Below are positions 1 through 10,905 of a DNA stretch of 64,000 nucleotides, one piece after another. The first letter of the stretch is position 1, and the number at the start of each line of letters is the position of its first letter. The stretch lies in the NCBI RefSeq assembly GCF_023159225.1, contig NC_063172.1, positions 47,595,068-47,659,067 on the forward strand. The letters are read 5' to 3'. The DNA comes from Perognathus longimembris pacificus. Its lineage: Eukaryota > Chordata > Mammalia > Rodentia > Heteromyidae. The notes under the pieces were generated by a model, which saw only the letters and a list, made by a program, of their open reading frames with translations, searched no databases and was not told the origin of the DNA. The translations under genes and the position numbers were made by a program.

Positions 1-828
1 TACTTTATTCTAAAATGGCTCATTCAGATAGGATATAGAAAGGAACAATCAAGTAACAGGTTTAACTATATGAACCTACCATTTTTCTAGGTTAAAGAAG
101 TGATTGAATTTTATATATTTCAAGTGTAGCAACATATTTTAATTAATACTAGTATTTTACTTCCAGGCAATTTTAAGGAGATGGGTTTGTATTTTATTGC
201 TCTTAGAGGTTTATTTTAGGCTGACACTATACATAGCATTCTTAGGGAACAAATGCAACTCTTTATTTTTTCTCCAAGTAGCTGTTTGAGGGTTTTTTGA
301 TTTTAAGTTGTTTGAGGATCCATTAATCCTGCAGCCTCGTCTGTTTGAAGTGTGTGAGAAACTTATGTGCTCACAGCACAGAAGCAGCAGGCCCTCTCAC
401 ATCCATGTGACTAGAGAAAAGGTGAATCTGAAATACAAGTGAATATAAATCATATCTTGCTTTTATGTGCCAAACAGTTGACACTTTTACTTATACACAT
501 ACATTATTATTCAATTTTAAGGAACCAAGGATAGAACTCTACATGTTTCCATTTTAGGGGACACTTCCTTAGTAGTTGCTTGCCTTTTATTTTTCTTTTG
601 TAAAAAACACATAGAAAAAATCTATTTTGAATGTTTGTGTAAAGAGTTAGCTTGGTGAGCTGGTTCAGATCAACAAAAGTCATCTACTTGTTTTCAGGTT
701 GTGTAGTAGGTACTGGACAAGTGAGTAAATCACACCATTTTCCTGGAGAAGTTGACCCATACTCCATCGTGTCATGGTAGTCTTCACCATTAGCGCACAG
801 ACTTCAGCCTAATGTCTGACAATAGGGG
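1..828. other. unique AT-rich non-coding sequence
   Basis: No recognisable repeat, RNA gene or credible reading frame is seen here. Stop codons are dense in all frames. This is ordinary intergenic or intronic mammalian sequence. Confidence 0.6.
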
Positions 829-1015
829 TGAACTCTGCTATTTACAACCTGGTGATGCTGGGCAAGTTGTGGAAGTAGTTTGTGCTGAATGTTGTCATCT
901 GCACAATGGTAATTATCTGAGCATGGCTTGGAGCATCCACTGATTGACCTCAGTAAAGCACATTGCTACTGGCACAGTGTAAAAATCACTTGTTACATGT
1001 TAGCTGCACTATCAC
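829..1015 (+). mobile_element. MIR SINE (ancient, degraded)
   Basis: The order of motifs follows the MIR consensus: an 'aactctgctatttacaacc' start, then 'tgggcaagttgtgg', then 'catctgcacaatggtaa', and finally a segment resembling the 'cagtgcctggcacatag' end. MIRs are tRNA-derived, CORE-containing SINEs spread by L2 before the placental radiation, so heavy divergence is expected. It has no coding role. Ends are approximate. Confidence 0.7.
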
Positions 1016-2381
1016 TACTAGTAATCAGATAGTATAAGAATTGAGGACACTTGCTTTTCCCATTCCTATTTTTCATTGTTGTTGTTTGTTTTTCAGTAAG
1101 AGATAGCATGCTTTGGGGCCCTCTTGATTTAACTGGAAAGCCATAGATATTGCAACCAATTTATTTTGAGCTCAAATCTCTATTACTGCCCCCTTTTGAG
1201 TTTTAATTTTCTTATGTAGAGAAATAGGAATACTAATATATTTTATGTTTATCCTGAGAATTTAATAGATAATGTTTATAAAAGCAGCCAATAAATTGTA
1301 GCTATTAATATTTATTAGATTAAAAATGCATACTCTTTATATACCCATGGAAAACAAGAAACAATGAAAACATGCAATCACAATTAATGCAATTATATTG
1401 TACTTTAAAACAATAGAACTTAGTAATTGATAGATAGACAATGTTAAATCATATTCAAGTTTACTTCCTACAAAGATCCTTTTCTGATATCCATAGAGGT
1501 ATTTTCTCCCTATAGTCATAGGACTGTATAAAAATTCTTATGAGCATAAGAGATTATCTTATTTTTGCATTATAGAATGGAATCTGTCTACACAAATTTG
1601 TAATGTGATAGAGTTTATGCTAATTTTGCTGTAAATTTCATGGGCATGGTAGAAGCTTGTTAATAATTAAAAAATTTTACTTCTTCAAGTTACAAATACA
1701 TATTACAGTAAATACTTTCCAATCTTTATCTGACATGACATCTTACCAATACAGGCATCACAAAATAAATAATTTATGAAAAATATTTATTTAAAGAGCT
1801 GTAATTTACCTTGCATTTACCATATGCCATTCACCCAAGTAGCAATATAAAATATTCATTAGAGAAACTCATTAAAACAAACTTCTATACAATGAGGTGA
1901 CGGGCCAACACAAAACATCAATCATAGCAGGGCTTTAAGTTTTTATTAGTGCATATGGGCACACTAATATTTCAAAGTATAAAATTATGAATATTTTGCT
2001 ATGCCTCTGGAATGACCAGACTGTTACAAAGACAAATTTGATAAGAGTATAACAAAGACAGGAACTAGGTTTTCTTCATTTGTTTTCATTTTAGTCAAGA
2101 AATCAGTGACAGTTCACTGATATTTATTTTATTAATGATAAATCAACCTGATGTTATAATTAATGGGAAATCTATAGCTAATCTTAGAGGAAAAATAACT
2201 AGGCATATAATGACGTTTAAGGCTGACATGACAGAGTCCTCTGCTGGTATCTTGACTCTGTGCATGGCAGATAAACAACTACTGAAAACACTCCTAACAG
2301 TAGACTACATTCTGAGACCCATGAGAAAATAGGAACTTCACCCTAGCCTGAGGAGCAATGTGTATAAGACACTACAAATAT
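1016..2381. other. unique AT-rich non-coding sequence
   Basis: No recognisable element. A 65-codon open frame at 2135-2332 has no matching motif, no splice context and no family resemblance, and is taken as chance. Confidence 0.55.
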
Positions 2382-2404
2382 TGTGTGTGTGTGTGTGTGT
2401 GTGT
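2382..2404. repeat. (TG)n microsatellite
   Basis: About eleven uninterrupted TG dinucleotides, followed by mixed T-rich sequence. Confidence 0.95.
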
Positions 2405-3473
2405 ATCTGTTTGTCTTTCTGTCTGCATGATATTACACCCACACTAAGTATCTGTAAAATTGTTTCATTGCCAGGTTTATACACACATGCAAATACACAA
2501 ACACACACGTTACACTAGTAAAACTTTACAATATGAATACTAGCACAGTTCAGGAAAAATAAGCTCAAATCAATACCTTTGTAGGATTCGTATAAGCAGC
2601 CCTCTACACCCCGGATCTCCCCTATATAAACAAATTCACAATTCATTAGGAAGTTCTGTTCAATCTCTGCCTCACATTCACAGCCCTCTATTATACTGTT
2701 GATCTGTGATTAAATGTTCTAATAAAATTAACTGGCTTTGCTACAAACAGAACATCTGGAGCTATGTTTAATTTCATGTCAAACATATACAGGAAACACC
2801 TGTCTAGGTGAAGTAATTTTAAAAAATGACATTAATCCATCTGTTTTGGAAAATGGTGTCATGGTTGTCACATTAAAAGGTAATGTCAACAAACACATTC
2901 ACTTTAAATCGCCTTAGAACACAAGTTTTCTGAAATTAACCAAAAGAAAAATATGCTTATTCAATGTTAAAATGTCAGTCTTATTTTTGTGCTGAATAAT
3001 AAGATGAGGCCTTCTTTTGTAACTCAGCAACTTTCAATTTCAGCTGTGTAAAACTTCCAGATGTTCAGTCAATCTCTTAAAGGATCAAAACCTCTGGACT
3101 GATTATTTTCATCTAAGTTACCACTGAAAATCAATCTGACACCATTTACAGTTTCTCCTTATGATATGGATGCTTCTCTTTCCTTTGGAAATGGACAATA
3201 ATGCATAAATTATTTTAAAATGATACAAGTGACCAAGCACATGCTATTGAGAAAATGAATACTCCAAAACATATAAGAGTTCACCATGATTTCTGAAAGA
3301 TAGAAGTACCCAGGGGAAGCCGGATGGAAGAACAGATTTCATGTTATTTACAATTTTTTTCCCTTGTGGTACTTCAAAATTCATAGCTTGTTGGACTCCA
3401 AAAATGTTCCCTTCAAATCTCCTCACCAATATTTGCTTCTTTGTTGAGGATGGGTCACTTGTTAAAACAGTAG
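2405..3473. other. unique non-coding sequence
   Basis: I see no repeat family or gene. A 61-codon antisense frame near 3244-3429 has no recognisable content. Confidence 0.5.
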
Positions 3474-3663
3474 TTTTTTAAAATTTTAATTTATTGTTAT
3501 TATAGACATGATGAACAGAAGGGTAACATTTCCAGGAGTAAAGTATAGGGAACATTTCCTTTCCTAGAGTCTTCTATGCCCTCATTCTCTCCTAAGTCGC
3601 TCCCTCCCATTTACACCCATGAGTTGTATAGTTGACTTTCATCAAGGTCCAGTGCTCTCCACA
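3474..3663 (-). mobile_element. LINE-1 3' end fragment, antisense
   Basis: The stretch begins with T/A-rich sequence and 'ttattgtta...acatgatgaacagaagggtaaca', then a C/T-rich part containing 'cacccatgagttgtatag'. The same antisense series recurs at 5252, 8661, 18458, 40889, 44360, 55157 and 55901. In longer copies it runs on into ORF2, which identifies it as the 3' UTR end of the local LINE-1 family. This copy is 5'-truncated near the site where a SINE later landed. Confidence 0.75.
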
Positions 3664-3900
3664 CCGCCCAGTAGGTTTTTTTTTTTTTTTTTGGCCAGTC
3701 CTGGGCCTTGGACTCAGGGCCTGAGCACTGTCCCTGGCTTCCTTTTGCTCAAGGCTAGCACTCTGCCACTTGAGCCACAGCGCCGCTTCTGGCCGTTTTT
3801 CTGCATATGTGGTGCTGGGGAATCGAACCTAGGGCCTCATGTATCCGAGGCAGGCACTCTTGCCACTAGGCTATATCCCCAGCCCCGCCCAGTAGGTTTT
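3664..3900 (-). mobile_element. IDL-Geo dimeric SINE with 16-bp target-site duplication
   Basis: The SINE body occupies 3680-3884 and reads antisense: a T run, then the Geo half (revcomp of 'gactcagggcctgagcact' and 'gccacttgagccacag'), then the ID/tRNA-Ala-like half ending at 'atatccccagcccc'. The tRNA half keeps a pol III B box (antisense 'ggaatcgaacc'). The flanks 3664-3679 and 3885-3900 are identical (ccgcccagtaggtttt), the duplication left by L1-machinery retroposition. It sits at the end of an antisense L1 fragment. Near-identity to the copies at 18863 and 7738 suggests a young insertion. The 96-codon frame across it is an artefact of the SINE. Confidence 0.92.
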
Positions 3901-3979
3901 AATGGCTAAATTATTAGGTGAAAGATGTAACATATTCTTTTTTTAAGTAGTGTATTTTTAATAAATGAGATTGCTCATG

Positions 3980-4052
3980 GCTGGGAGGTAGTTCAGTGAA
4001 GATTTTTTGCTTAGCGTGTGCTTGGGTGTGAGTTGATTACTAACAGTGGAAA
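3980..4052 (+). mobile_element. degraded tRNA-type (ID-like) SINE
   Basis: 'ggctgggaggtagttcagtg' followed by 'ttgcttagcgtgtgcttgggtgtgagtt' resembles the ID/tRNA-derived head, with an A-box-like and a weak B-box-like segment. It is diverged and its ends are uncertain. Confidence 0.45.
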
Positions 4053-4686
4053 GAAAAAAAAACAGATTTTACTGAAAAGTAAAAATGTTAAATGGCTTGA
4101 TCAAGATCTTTCAGCTTATTATAGTAAAATATTACAAAGTATATCATGCTATTATGTTTCAAATGGCCTTCATAGAGGTGTTCCCTGCAAACATCTGCAC
4201 CAAAGTATGCCCAAAGGCAAAGTGTGGGTATTTAATTAGAGTAAGAAGGGGGACAGGAAGAGGAGAAAAAAGACACAATCAATAAGACTTGTGTAGCTTT
4301 TGAATTCTTAAAAACTGTTGGGAATTATTAATTTTACTTCTCCTTATTACTATACGTATAAACATGTTTTCTTTTTTCTTTTTAAAAATCTTGAAATAAA
4401 CTCAATACTCAGTGATGTGACTTCCTGTTCTCCACCCAGACATCACCTTACCATACTCAGTACTGTATTCTCAGGGTACATGAGAAATTCTTTGTGAAGA
4501 CCATCATGCTACACCAGAGTATCCTGGAAAATTAACAAAACCTTTTACTTAAAATAAGTGGCTAGTTGGGTAAAATAATTCCACTTGGTGATTAAAATAG
4601 CTAAACATAGATATATCACAAATAAAAGCTGAAGAAACAATTTAAACTTCATTTGTAAGGACAGTGATTAATTCTTTCCTTGTTTT
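4053..4686. other. unique AT-rich non-coding sequence
   Basis: No element recognised. Two overlapping short open frames at 4018-4285 share no features of a real gene. Confidence 0.5.
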
Positions 4687-4890
4687 GAGCAGTAGTGAAA
4701 TTTGAATTCAGGGCTTGTTAGGCTGTTACTCTTCCATTTGAAGCCATGTCTCGAATGCCATATTTTACTGATTGCTATGGATATGAAGCCTACTAAACAT
4801 TTTTCCTTGAGTTAGCTTCAAATCAGTGTCCTCTATATATCAGCCTCCCATGTAGCTAAGATTACAGGGATGAACCACTGGAACCTGGCT
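4687..4890 (-). mobile_element. old 7SL-Geo type SINE, antisense
   Basis: The start, 'gaatttgaattcagggctt...', resembles a degraded antisense Geo tail. The end, 'cagcctcccatgtagctaag' followed by 'attacagggatgaaccactgg', is the antisense of the 7SL-derived 'cctgtaatcctagctactcaggaggctgag' head. The middle is strongly diverged, so this is an old copy. Confidence 0.65.
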
Positions 4891-5251
4891 AGTGTTACTA
4901 ATTTTTATACTTTGAAATGACAAGCAATGTTTTTGTAAAATTACATACTTTTATTGACCATAAAGGAATTGTACTGAAGGGTTACCATTCAACATGTCAG
5001 CTTATAAGTACAATGCATCTTTGTCAATGTCACTCTTCACATTCTCCCAGTGCTCTCAATCCATTCCCTTCTAACAGTTTTCATAAGATCTTCATTGAAT
5101 ATTATGGTTGCATTTTATCCCCATATTTAACTTTCTTAGAACAACCCTGTGGTGAATAAGAGAGTAAAAAAGGCAAATTATTGACCATTTTCCACTTGGG
5201 CCACATTTTCTTCTCTTGTCCCATTGTGATCAGAGAATTTTAATGGAAGTT

Positions 5252-5605
5252 TTTTTAAAAGATATATTTTATATGTAGAGGGCTTATAGTTACATAAGTC
5301 AGGCAGTGAGTGCATTCCTTTATGAGCCCTGTCACCCCTTCCCTAGCTCTCTCCCAGCTTTTCCAGCTCATCCATACCCCCAAGTTCATTTCCATTTAGT
5401 CTTTAGTGAGTACTACTGTGATATTTGTTTACTCTTTGTCCCACCTTTTCTGTGTACACCTTACCCTCCCAAAGACAAATAAACTAACAAAAAAACAAAA
5501 GGAAAGGACAACAAAAGCAACAATGACAACAAAAAAACCTCTTGTTTCCATTTCTTGCCATTCATTGTGTATAATATTTGTTTATGTGATCATATGCAAA
5601 TAGGA
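5252..5605 (-). mobile_element. LINE-1 3' UTR fragment, antisense
   Basis: It opens with T/A-rich sequence and 'agggcttatagttacataag', 'caggcagtgagtgcattcc', then a C/T-rich block. An A-rich block follows (cccaaagacaaataaactaac), then 'ttgccattcattgtg'. The order matches the longer antisense L1 at 6107-7024, supporting a 5'-truncated copy of about 350 bp. The 65-codon frame inside it is not a gene. Confidence 0.8.
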
Positions 5606-6106
5606 CAAGCAATTTGTATGCTATTTATATCTGTGCCGGTAAAGAGACAGTGCACGGAGGTGATTTGGGCTCATTATGATGAATTCCAGTGAAGACAAGT
5701 AGAGAGACAGTTAGAAGACATTGTTAAATGTGGAAAAAGTTAGAAGAGTAGAGATACTGTAAAGAATGACAATTGAATTAAGTCAAGTATTTCTCAGACC
5801 AAATGAGTAATTAACTTCGTTTTAGCCTGTAAAGTCTTGAGTTTTAAAGGTACATTCAAACTTTGTTCTAGAGGATGAGAGAAAGGTGTGTAGGTGGATT
5901 CTTGGACCTTCTGCCCCATATGGGTATAAGGACATGCCTTGTCACTTTGGCTCTCTTTGTCTCTTTTCCTCTATATATTTCTGTGCATGTAAATATTATG
6001 TTATATATATATATGTGTATGTGTATATGTATGTGTTTCTTTTTTAATAAGTGCTACTCTGCTACAGAAATGTTCTGTTTTAAACTATTGGTTTATTAAA
6101 TCATTA
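5606..6106. other. unique sequence with a TA/TG-rich patch
   Basis: No element recognised apart from a low-complexity (TA)n/(TGTA)n patch at about 5996-6038. Confidence 0.55.
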
Positions 6107-7024
6107 CTTTTTCTTTATGTATATTGTTATTATTGTAGAGATGATACACAGAGGGGTTAAAGTTCTATGAGTCAAGTAGTGAGTACAATTGTTTCTGAAT
6201 CATGTCTACCCCTCCCTCACTCTCTCCCTCTCTCCCAGTTGTTCCCTCTGGTCACCACCCACAAGATGAATAACTCATTTTCCACATAGTGTCTAGTGAG
6301 TTCCCCTGTTCTATTTGTTCACTGTTGGTTCCACCTTTTCAGTGCTTCTCTTACCCACCCAAAGACAAACAAACTAACAAAACAAAAGGAAAGACAACAA
6401 AATAGCAACAACAGTAACAAAACAAATCTCTTAGTTTCTTTTCTTGGAGTTCATTTTGTAAGTTAGTATTTTATCTGATAATATGCACACAGCTATCGAA
6501 CCTTTGTGATCTTCTCTGAGTCATGTCCTCCTTTGGCCTCAATATGTGAATCTCTAGAGACCTATATAATTTATCATGTTCTAGTGTATTTTTTCCCATC
6601 CAATGTGTTTGCTTGTAGATTTATTGGCATGTTCTAGTTACCACAAATGAAGGAAATAATGCAGCGTATGTTTCTTTTGGGCCTGGATTAATATATTTTT
6701 TTCCAAATAATTCAATTTCCTTACGAATGGCACAATATCATTCTTTCTGATGGATGAGTAGAATTTCATTGTGTATATATATCACATTTTCTTGATCCAT
6801 TCATCCAGTGAAGGGCATCTGGGTTGACCCCATATCTTGGCTATGGTAAATAATGTTGCAATGGACATGACTGTGCTGGTCAATTTTCTGAGATGTTGCT
6901 CATGTTCTATTGGATAAATGCCCAAGAGTGGGATTGCTAGATGGCAGGAAAGCTCTGTGGTTACTCTTGGCTATACAGGTTGCTTTCAGTTCTCAATCCT
7001 AGCAACTCTAACTCTCCCAGAGTT
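6107..7024 (-). mobile_element. LINE-1 3' end, antisense (3' UTR plus C-terminal ORF2)
   Basis: The first 350 bp are the antisense 3' UTR. From about 6540 the sequence becomes the antisense 3' end of ORF2: 'cttgatccattcatccagtg', 'tcttggctatggtaaataatg', 'tgttgcaatggacatgac', 'ggataaatgcccaagagtgg'. These are hallmarks of the mammalian L1 ORF2 C-terminal region. The copy is 5'-truncated and carries multiple stops, so it is inactive. Confidence 0.9.
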
Positions 7025-7737
7025 AATATTTTTTTCTGATTACTCATTGAAATGTTAAGGAGTCATAAAAAGTATTGGTTCTTATAGAGTTGAAATAAAA
7101 ATTAATGTTGAAATTATTTCTTATCTGTGAGTATACAATGAATAATGAAACAGTACTCAATCGTTGTGCCAATTTTATGAAATCATAAATGTATTTGGTT
7201 TGGTGCACCACATGATCTCTGTCAGAACTATTCATCTCTGCTGTCTTAACAAGAAAGTGTCATCCATGAAACAAAAACAATGTCATGATTGTATTCAAAT
7301 AAATCTTTACCTTAAAAAGAGGCTGAGGGCTAGATTTGGCAAGCTATAGTTTTAAAACTTTTACTTACACTATAGAAATGTATTATAAAAAGAGCAGCCA
7401 GTATGGGAATAAAAATATATGGATCTTGTTATTTTAATGATATGCATAGGATATTATTCTTGTACCATGAAAATATTGTTTTAAGAACTTACAGCTAAAC
7501 TGAGTCAGGCCTCCTAGGCAGGTACCTTGATTTCTTAATCTAAGCAGTAAATCTAAAATAAATGAGAAATGGTGGGATAAAATTTGGAATAATATAAAAT
7601 ATCATGTAACTATAATAAATTGAACAAAAGAAACACAATATATATCAGAAAATGAGACAGAAAGAAATAACAAAAACAGTGACCAGCAAGCACTCAGAAA
7701 TTCCAGAGTGATTTACTGGTTGCAAAAGAATAAAACT
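7025..7737. other. unique AT-rich non-coding sequence
   Basis: No recognisable repeat or gene. Two short opposed open frames near 7044-7349 have no supporting features. Confidence 0.5.
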
Positions 7738-7945
7738 GGGGCTGGGGATATGGCCTAGTGGCAAGAGTGCTTGCCTCATATACATGAAACCCTGGGTTCA
7801 ATTCCCCTGTACCACGTATACAGAAAACGGCCAGAAGTGGCACTGTGGCTCAAGTGGCAGAGTGCTAGCCTTGAGCAAAATAAGCCAGGGACAGTGCTCA
7901 GGCCCTGAGTCCAAGCCCCAGGACTGGCCAAAAAAAAAAAAAAAA
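7738..7945 (+). mobile_element. IDL-Geo dimeric SINE, sense
   Basis: It starts 'ggggctggggatatggcc' and has an A-box region (tggcctagtggcaag) and a B-box-like 'gggttcaattcc'. The Geo half follows (cactgtggctcaagtggcag, ggacagtgctcaggccctga, ccaggactggcc), then a run of about 16 A. It is close to the copies at 3680 and 18863. A clear target-site duplication could not be read because both flanks are A-rich. Confidence 0.92.
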
Positions 7946-8051
7946 GAAAGAAAAGAAAAAAGAAATAGTATGTTAGGGGAAAAAGTTCATAATGTTTTAC
8001 TTATTTATATTATGAGTATGCCTTTCATGAATAAAACTGATTCTTCACAAT

Positions 8052-8304
8052 AAATGTTGAAGTTTTTGCGTGTTTTGTTTTTTGCAGGTCATGGGTCATG
8101 AACTCCTGGACTGGGTGCTGTTTGTGAGCTCATTTGTTCAATTTAGCACTCTCCCACTTTGAGCTCCACTACTGGTTTTTGAGTGGTTAAATGGAGGTAA
8201 GAGTTTTATGGGCTGGCTTAGAACCATGATCTTCAGGTCTCAGCCCCCTGAGTAGCTAGAGTTACAGGCATGAGCCACTGATGCCTGGCAAATGTTGATG
8301 TTTT
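8052..8304 (-). mobile_element. 7SL-Geo dimeric SINE with target-site duplication
   Basis: The antisense Geo half ('catgggtcatgaactcctgg' through 'ccactttgagctccactact') precedes the antisense 7SL/B1-like head ('ccctgagtagctagagttac', 'ggcatgagccactgatgcc'). The flanks aaatgttgaagtttt (8052-8066) and aaatgttgatgtttt (8290-8304) form a 15-bp target-site duplication with one mismatch. No clear pol III B box is visible, as expected for an old copy. Confidence 0.85.
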
Positions 8305-8660
8305 AAGGGGACTATTACTTAAAATATTTTTTCAAGTTCTAAGAATAAGTAAACAGAATTGGAATGTTAAAGAGGGGAAAAATCTTTTATATTGCTAATG
8401 GTTATGGAGACTTTAAGTTTATTTTGTCAAGTCTTAAATCTTCAGCTATCTTTTCTCTTACCTGTTGATGGTGATGGCAGTCTTGGTAATAATGTGATTC
8501 CTGTCTCAATTTCTATCATTTGATTGTGTCTCGTTAATTCCAAGATAGGAATAATCTGAAGTTTTCCAATACAACGAAAATAAATGAATAATGAAAATAA
8601 ATGTAAAATATGTCTGAAAGAAGTGATATCTAAATTGGGAGACAACCTCTTTCTATCAAG
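8305..8660. other. unique AT-rich non-coding sequence
   Basis: Nothing recognised. Confidence 0.5.
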
Positions 8661-9690
8661 CCTTGTATTTTTTATTTTTAAACTTCATTGTAAAGTTGAT
8701 GTACACAGAAAATACAGTTATATAAGACAGGTAATGAGTGCACTTCTTTCTGAACCATGTCACCTCTTCCCCCATTCTCTCCCAGTTTTTCCCCTCCTGA
8801 CTTCCCTTCCTCTCAATTTTTGTACTTAATTTCTAACATAGTGGATTTCGCTTTGAATAGATTCACACTTTCTCCCACCATTTCTGTGCTTCCCCTCCAC
8901 TGTCCCCTTCCCAAATCAGATAAACTTATGTACAAGACAAAGTGTACAGAGTAAAAAAAAAAAAAAAAAAGCAACAGTTGGTGGGGAGGATGTGGCCAAA
9001 AGAGAATGCTATATTACACTGCTGGTAGAAATGCGAACTTGTCTAACCAACTGGAAAGCCATATGAAGGTTCCTCCAAACACCAAACATAGAGCTTCCCT
9101 ATGACCCAGAAAAACCACTCCTGGACATTTATCCAATTGATCACAAATCAGGCTACACTAAAGCCACCAGCACAACCATGTTCACTGCAGCATTGTTTAC
9201 TATGGCTAAGATATGGAATCAGCCCAAATGCCCCTCAGTATATGAAAGGATGAAGAAAATGTGGTATATAGAATGTACTTATCTATCAGAAAGAATGACA
9301 TTTTCCCATTGATAAGCAAATGTAAAGACTTGGAAAAAAATTTACTAAGCAAATAAGTAACCCAGACCCCAAGAAACATAGGCTATATGCTTTCCCTCAT
9401 GTAAAATAATTAGAATGTGCCTATAACTGTACAAGTAAACCCAATGGATATTAAAAGACAAATAATTATATCTGAACATGCTTAGTTAAACAGCATCTAA
9501 ATTTTCACACAGAGAGAAAAAAAAGAGGATATTTTTAGGAGAGGATCAAAAGGGCTCAACAGCTATGTGCATATGATCATATAAAATGATGGCTATTGAA
9601 ATGAACTCCAAGAAATGGAAACACACGGTTTTTGTTTTTGCATTGTTTTCACTTTTTTCTTCTACTTTCCTTTTTTCTTGCATTTATTCC
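8661..9690 (-). mobile_element. LINE-1 with inverted 5' segment (probable twin-priming product)
   Basis: 8661-8956 is antisense L1 3' UTR. After an A run at 8955-8972 the orientation flips. 8974 to about 9690 is sense ORF2 3' region and upstream 3' UTR: 'ttggtggggaggatgtggcc', 'tatgacccagaaaaaccac', 'tgttcactgcagcattgttt', 'gaactccaagaaatggaaac'. The two segments do not overlap in the L1 order seen in the copies at 6107 and 22575: the flipped part stops about where the 3' UTR part begins. That is the structure expected from twin priming. Two independent insertions remain possible because I could not find a target-site duplication. Confidence 0.75.
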
Positions 9691-9965
9691 CTTGCATCCT
9701 TTTAACTGTATATGTCTTGTGCATTGATTCTGCAATCCTATGAAACTGGCCATCAGATCACTATATGGCTCTGGCTTTCCCTCTTTTTCATTCTACACTT
9801 TCTACTTGGAGTCATACAAGCACAGAGTAAATGTCCCTACAACTTCTTACACTTCGTGTTCTTGTTGAATCCTTTTCCAAATCTTTTGCTTTTTTTTTTT
9901 TCTTTTTAAGGCTAATGCCAAGCAGGCACTTTTCTTAGAATTTTTAATATAGATTTATGGATAAA
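9691..9965. other. unique T-rich sequence
   Basis: Includes a T run at 9890-9907. No element is clearly recognised, and the outer edge of the preceding L1 is not certain. Confidence 0.4.
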
Positions 9966-10080
9966 TTTATTTTAATTTGGAGGAATCTGAAGCCCAGAGA
10001 AATAAATCTATTAATACACTCAATGTCACATAGCTAGTAACTAGTGGAACTCACTTCCTGATTAGACTCTCTTACACTAA
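9966..10080 (+). mobile_element. MIR SINE, 3' half
   Basis: 'aatctgaagcccagagaaat', 'caatgtcacatagctagtaa' and 'gtggaactcacttcctga' follow the MIR consensus order (gaggcccagagaggt, aaggtcacacagctagtaag, ggagctgggattc). This is one of the clearest ancient repeats in the window. Confidence 0.82.
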
Positions 10081-10807
10081 AGTTTATGAATTTGCATTCA
10101 CTTTTTGAGAAAGTTGGAGATCAAGTAATGGAGATTAAAGTAACAAGGATCATGATTTCTCTAATTATGAAGTGAGTGCATAGTAACCTCAAAATATTTT
10201 GAATATTGATGTTTGTTTATATTTCTACTAACTATATTCATAGATTCTTTTACTAGGTTAAGTTTGCATAATTTTCCTATATGTTTAATAGTTATAATAA
10301 AATTTTGTTTTTATATAATAAAATTTTTGTTTTATTCTTTTTCGAAACATATATACCATAAACACTGTGTATTATAAAATATTTAATATGGAATAATAGT
10401 TTCAACAATTTTATTTGTAATTTCTGATCAACACAATTAATTCATTTTTGACCATTTTGGTTATCCTCAGTTTTTCAAATGTAGTGAATTCTTTCCTTTT
10501 ATTTTGAGGTGTCTATATGATTTAATATTAAATTGGAATTAATGAACAATTTTATGGCTCATGATAAAAGATGAAAAACATTATATGTGAACAAGTATGT
10601 CGATATATAATTCCTGGGACATTATAAGCACTCACTTCAGAAAAAAAAAGCTGCCTGCCCATAAGTGTTAATAAATTAATACAATTTGAATACTTTAAAC
10701 TTAAAGTACATGATATTGAATTCATGAAACTTTGGACAAACATATTGTTCATAAACAACATCATACATCTTCAATGTTTTAGTGGTAGTTTCCTTTTCAA
10801 TACCATT
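10081..10807. other. unique, very AT-rich sequence
   Basis: Nothing recognised. The 70-codon antisense frame at 10552-10764 has no family resemblance. Confidence 0.5.
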
Positions 10808-10905
10808 ATTTGTTGTTTTTGTTTGACACAAAGTCTCACAATGTAGCTCGGGCTACTATTGAACTCATGATTTTACCTCATTTTCCTGAATGACAGAATT
10901 ACTTT
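10808..10905 (-). mobile_element. B1/7SL-type SINE remnant, antisense
   Basis: 'cacaatgtagctcgggctac' and 'tgaactcatgattttacctc' match antisense B1 (actatgtagcccaggctggc, ctcaaactca). It is heavily diverged and lacks a clear Geo tail. Confidence 0.6.

Noticed and set aside
3619..3909. 96-codon plus-strand open frame
   Set aside because: It lies over an antisense IDL-Geo SINE and the L1 end. The near-identical SINE at 18863 gives an almost identical peptide (frame at 18793-19023).
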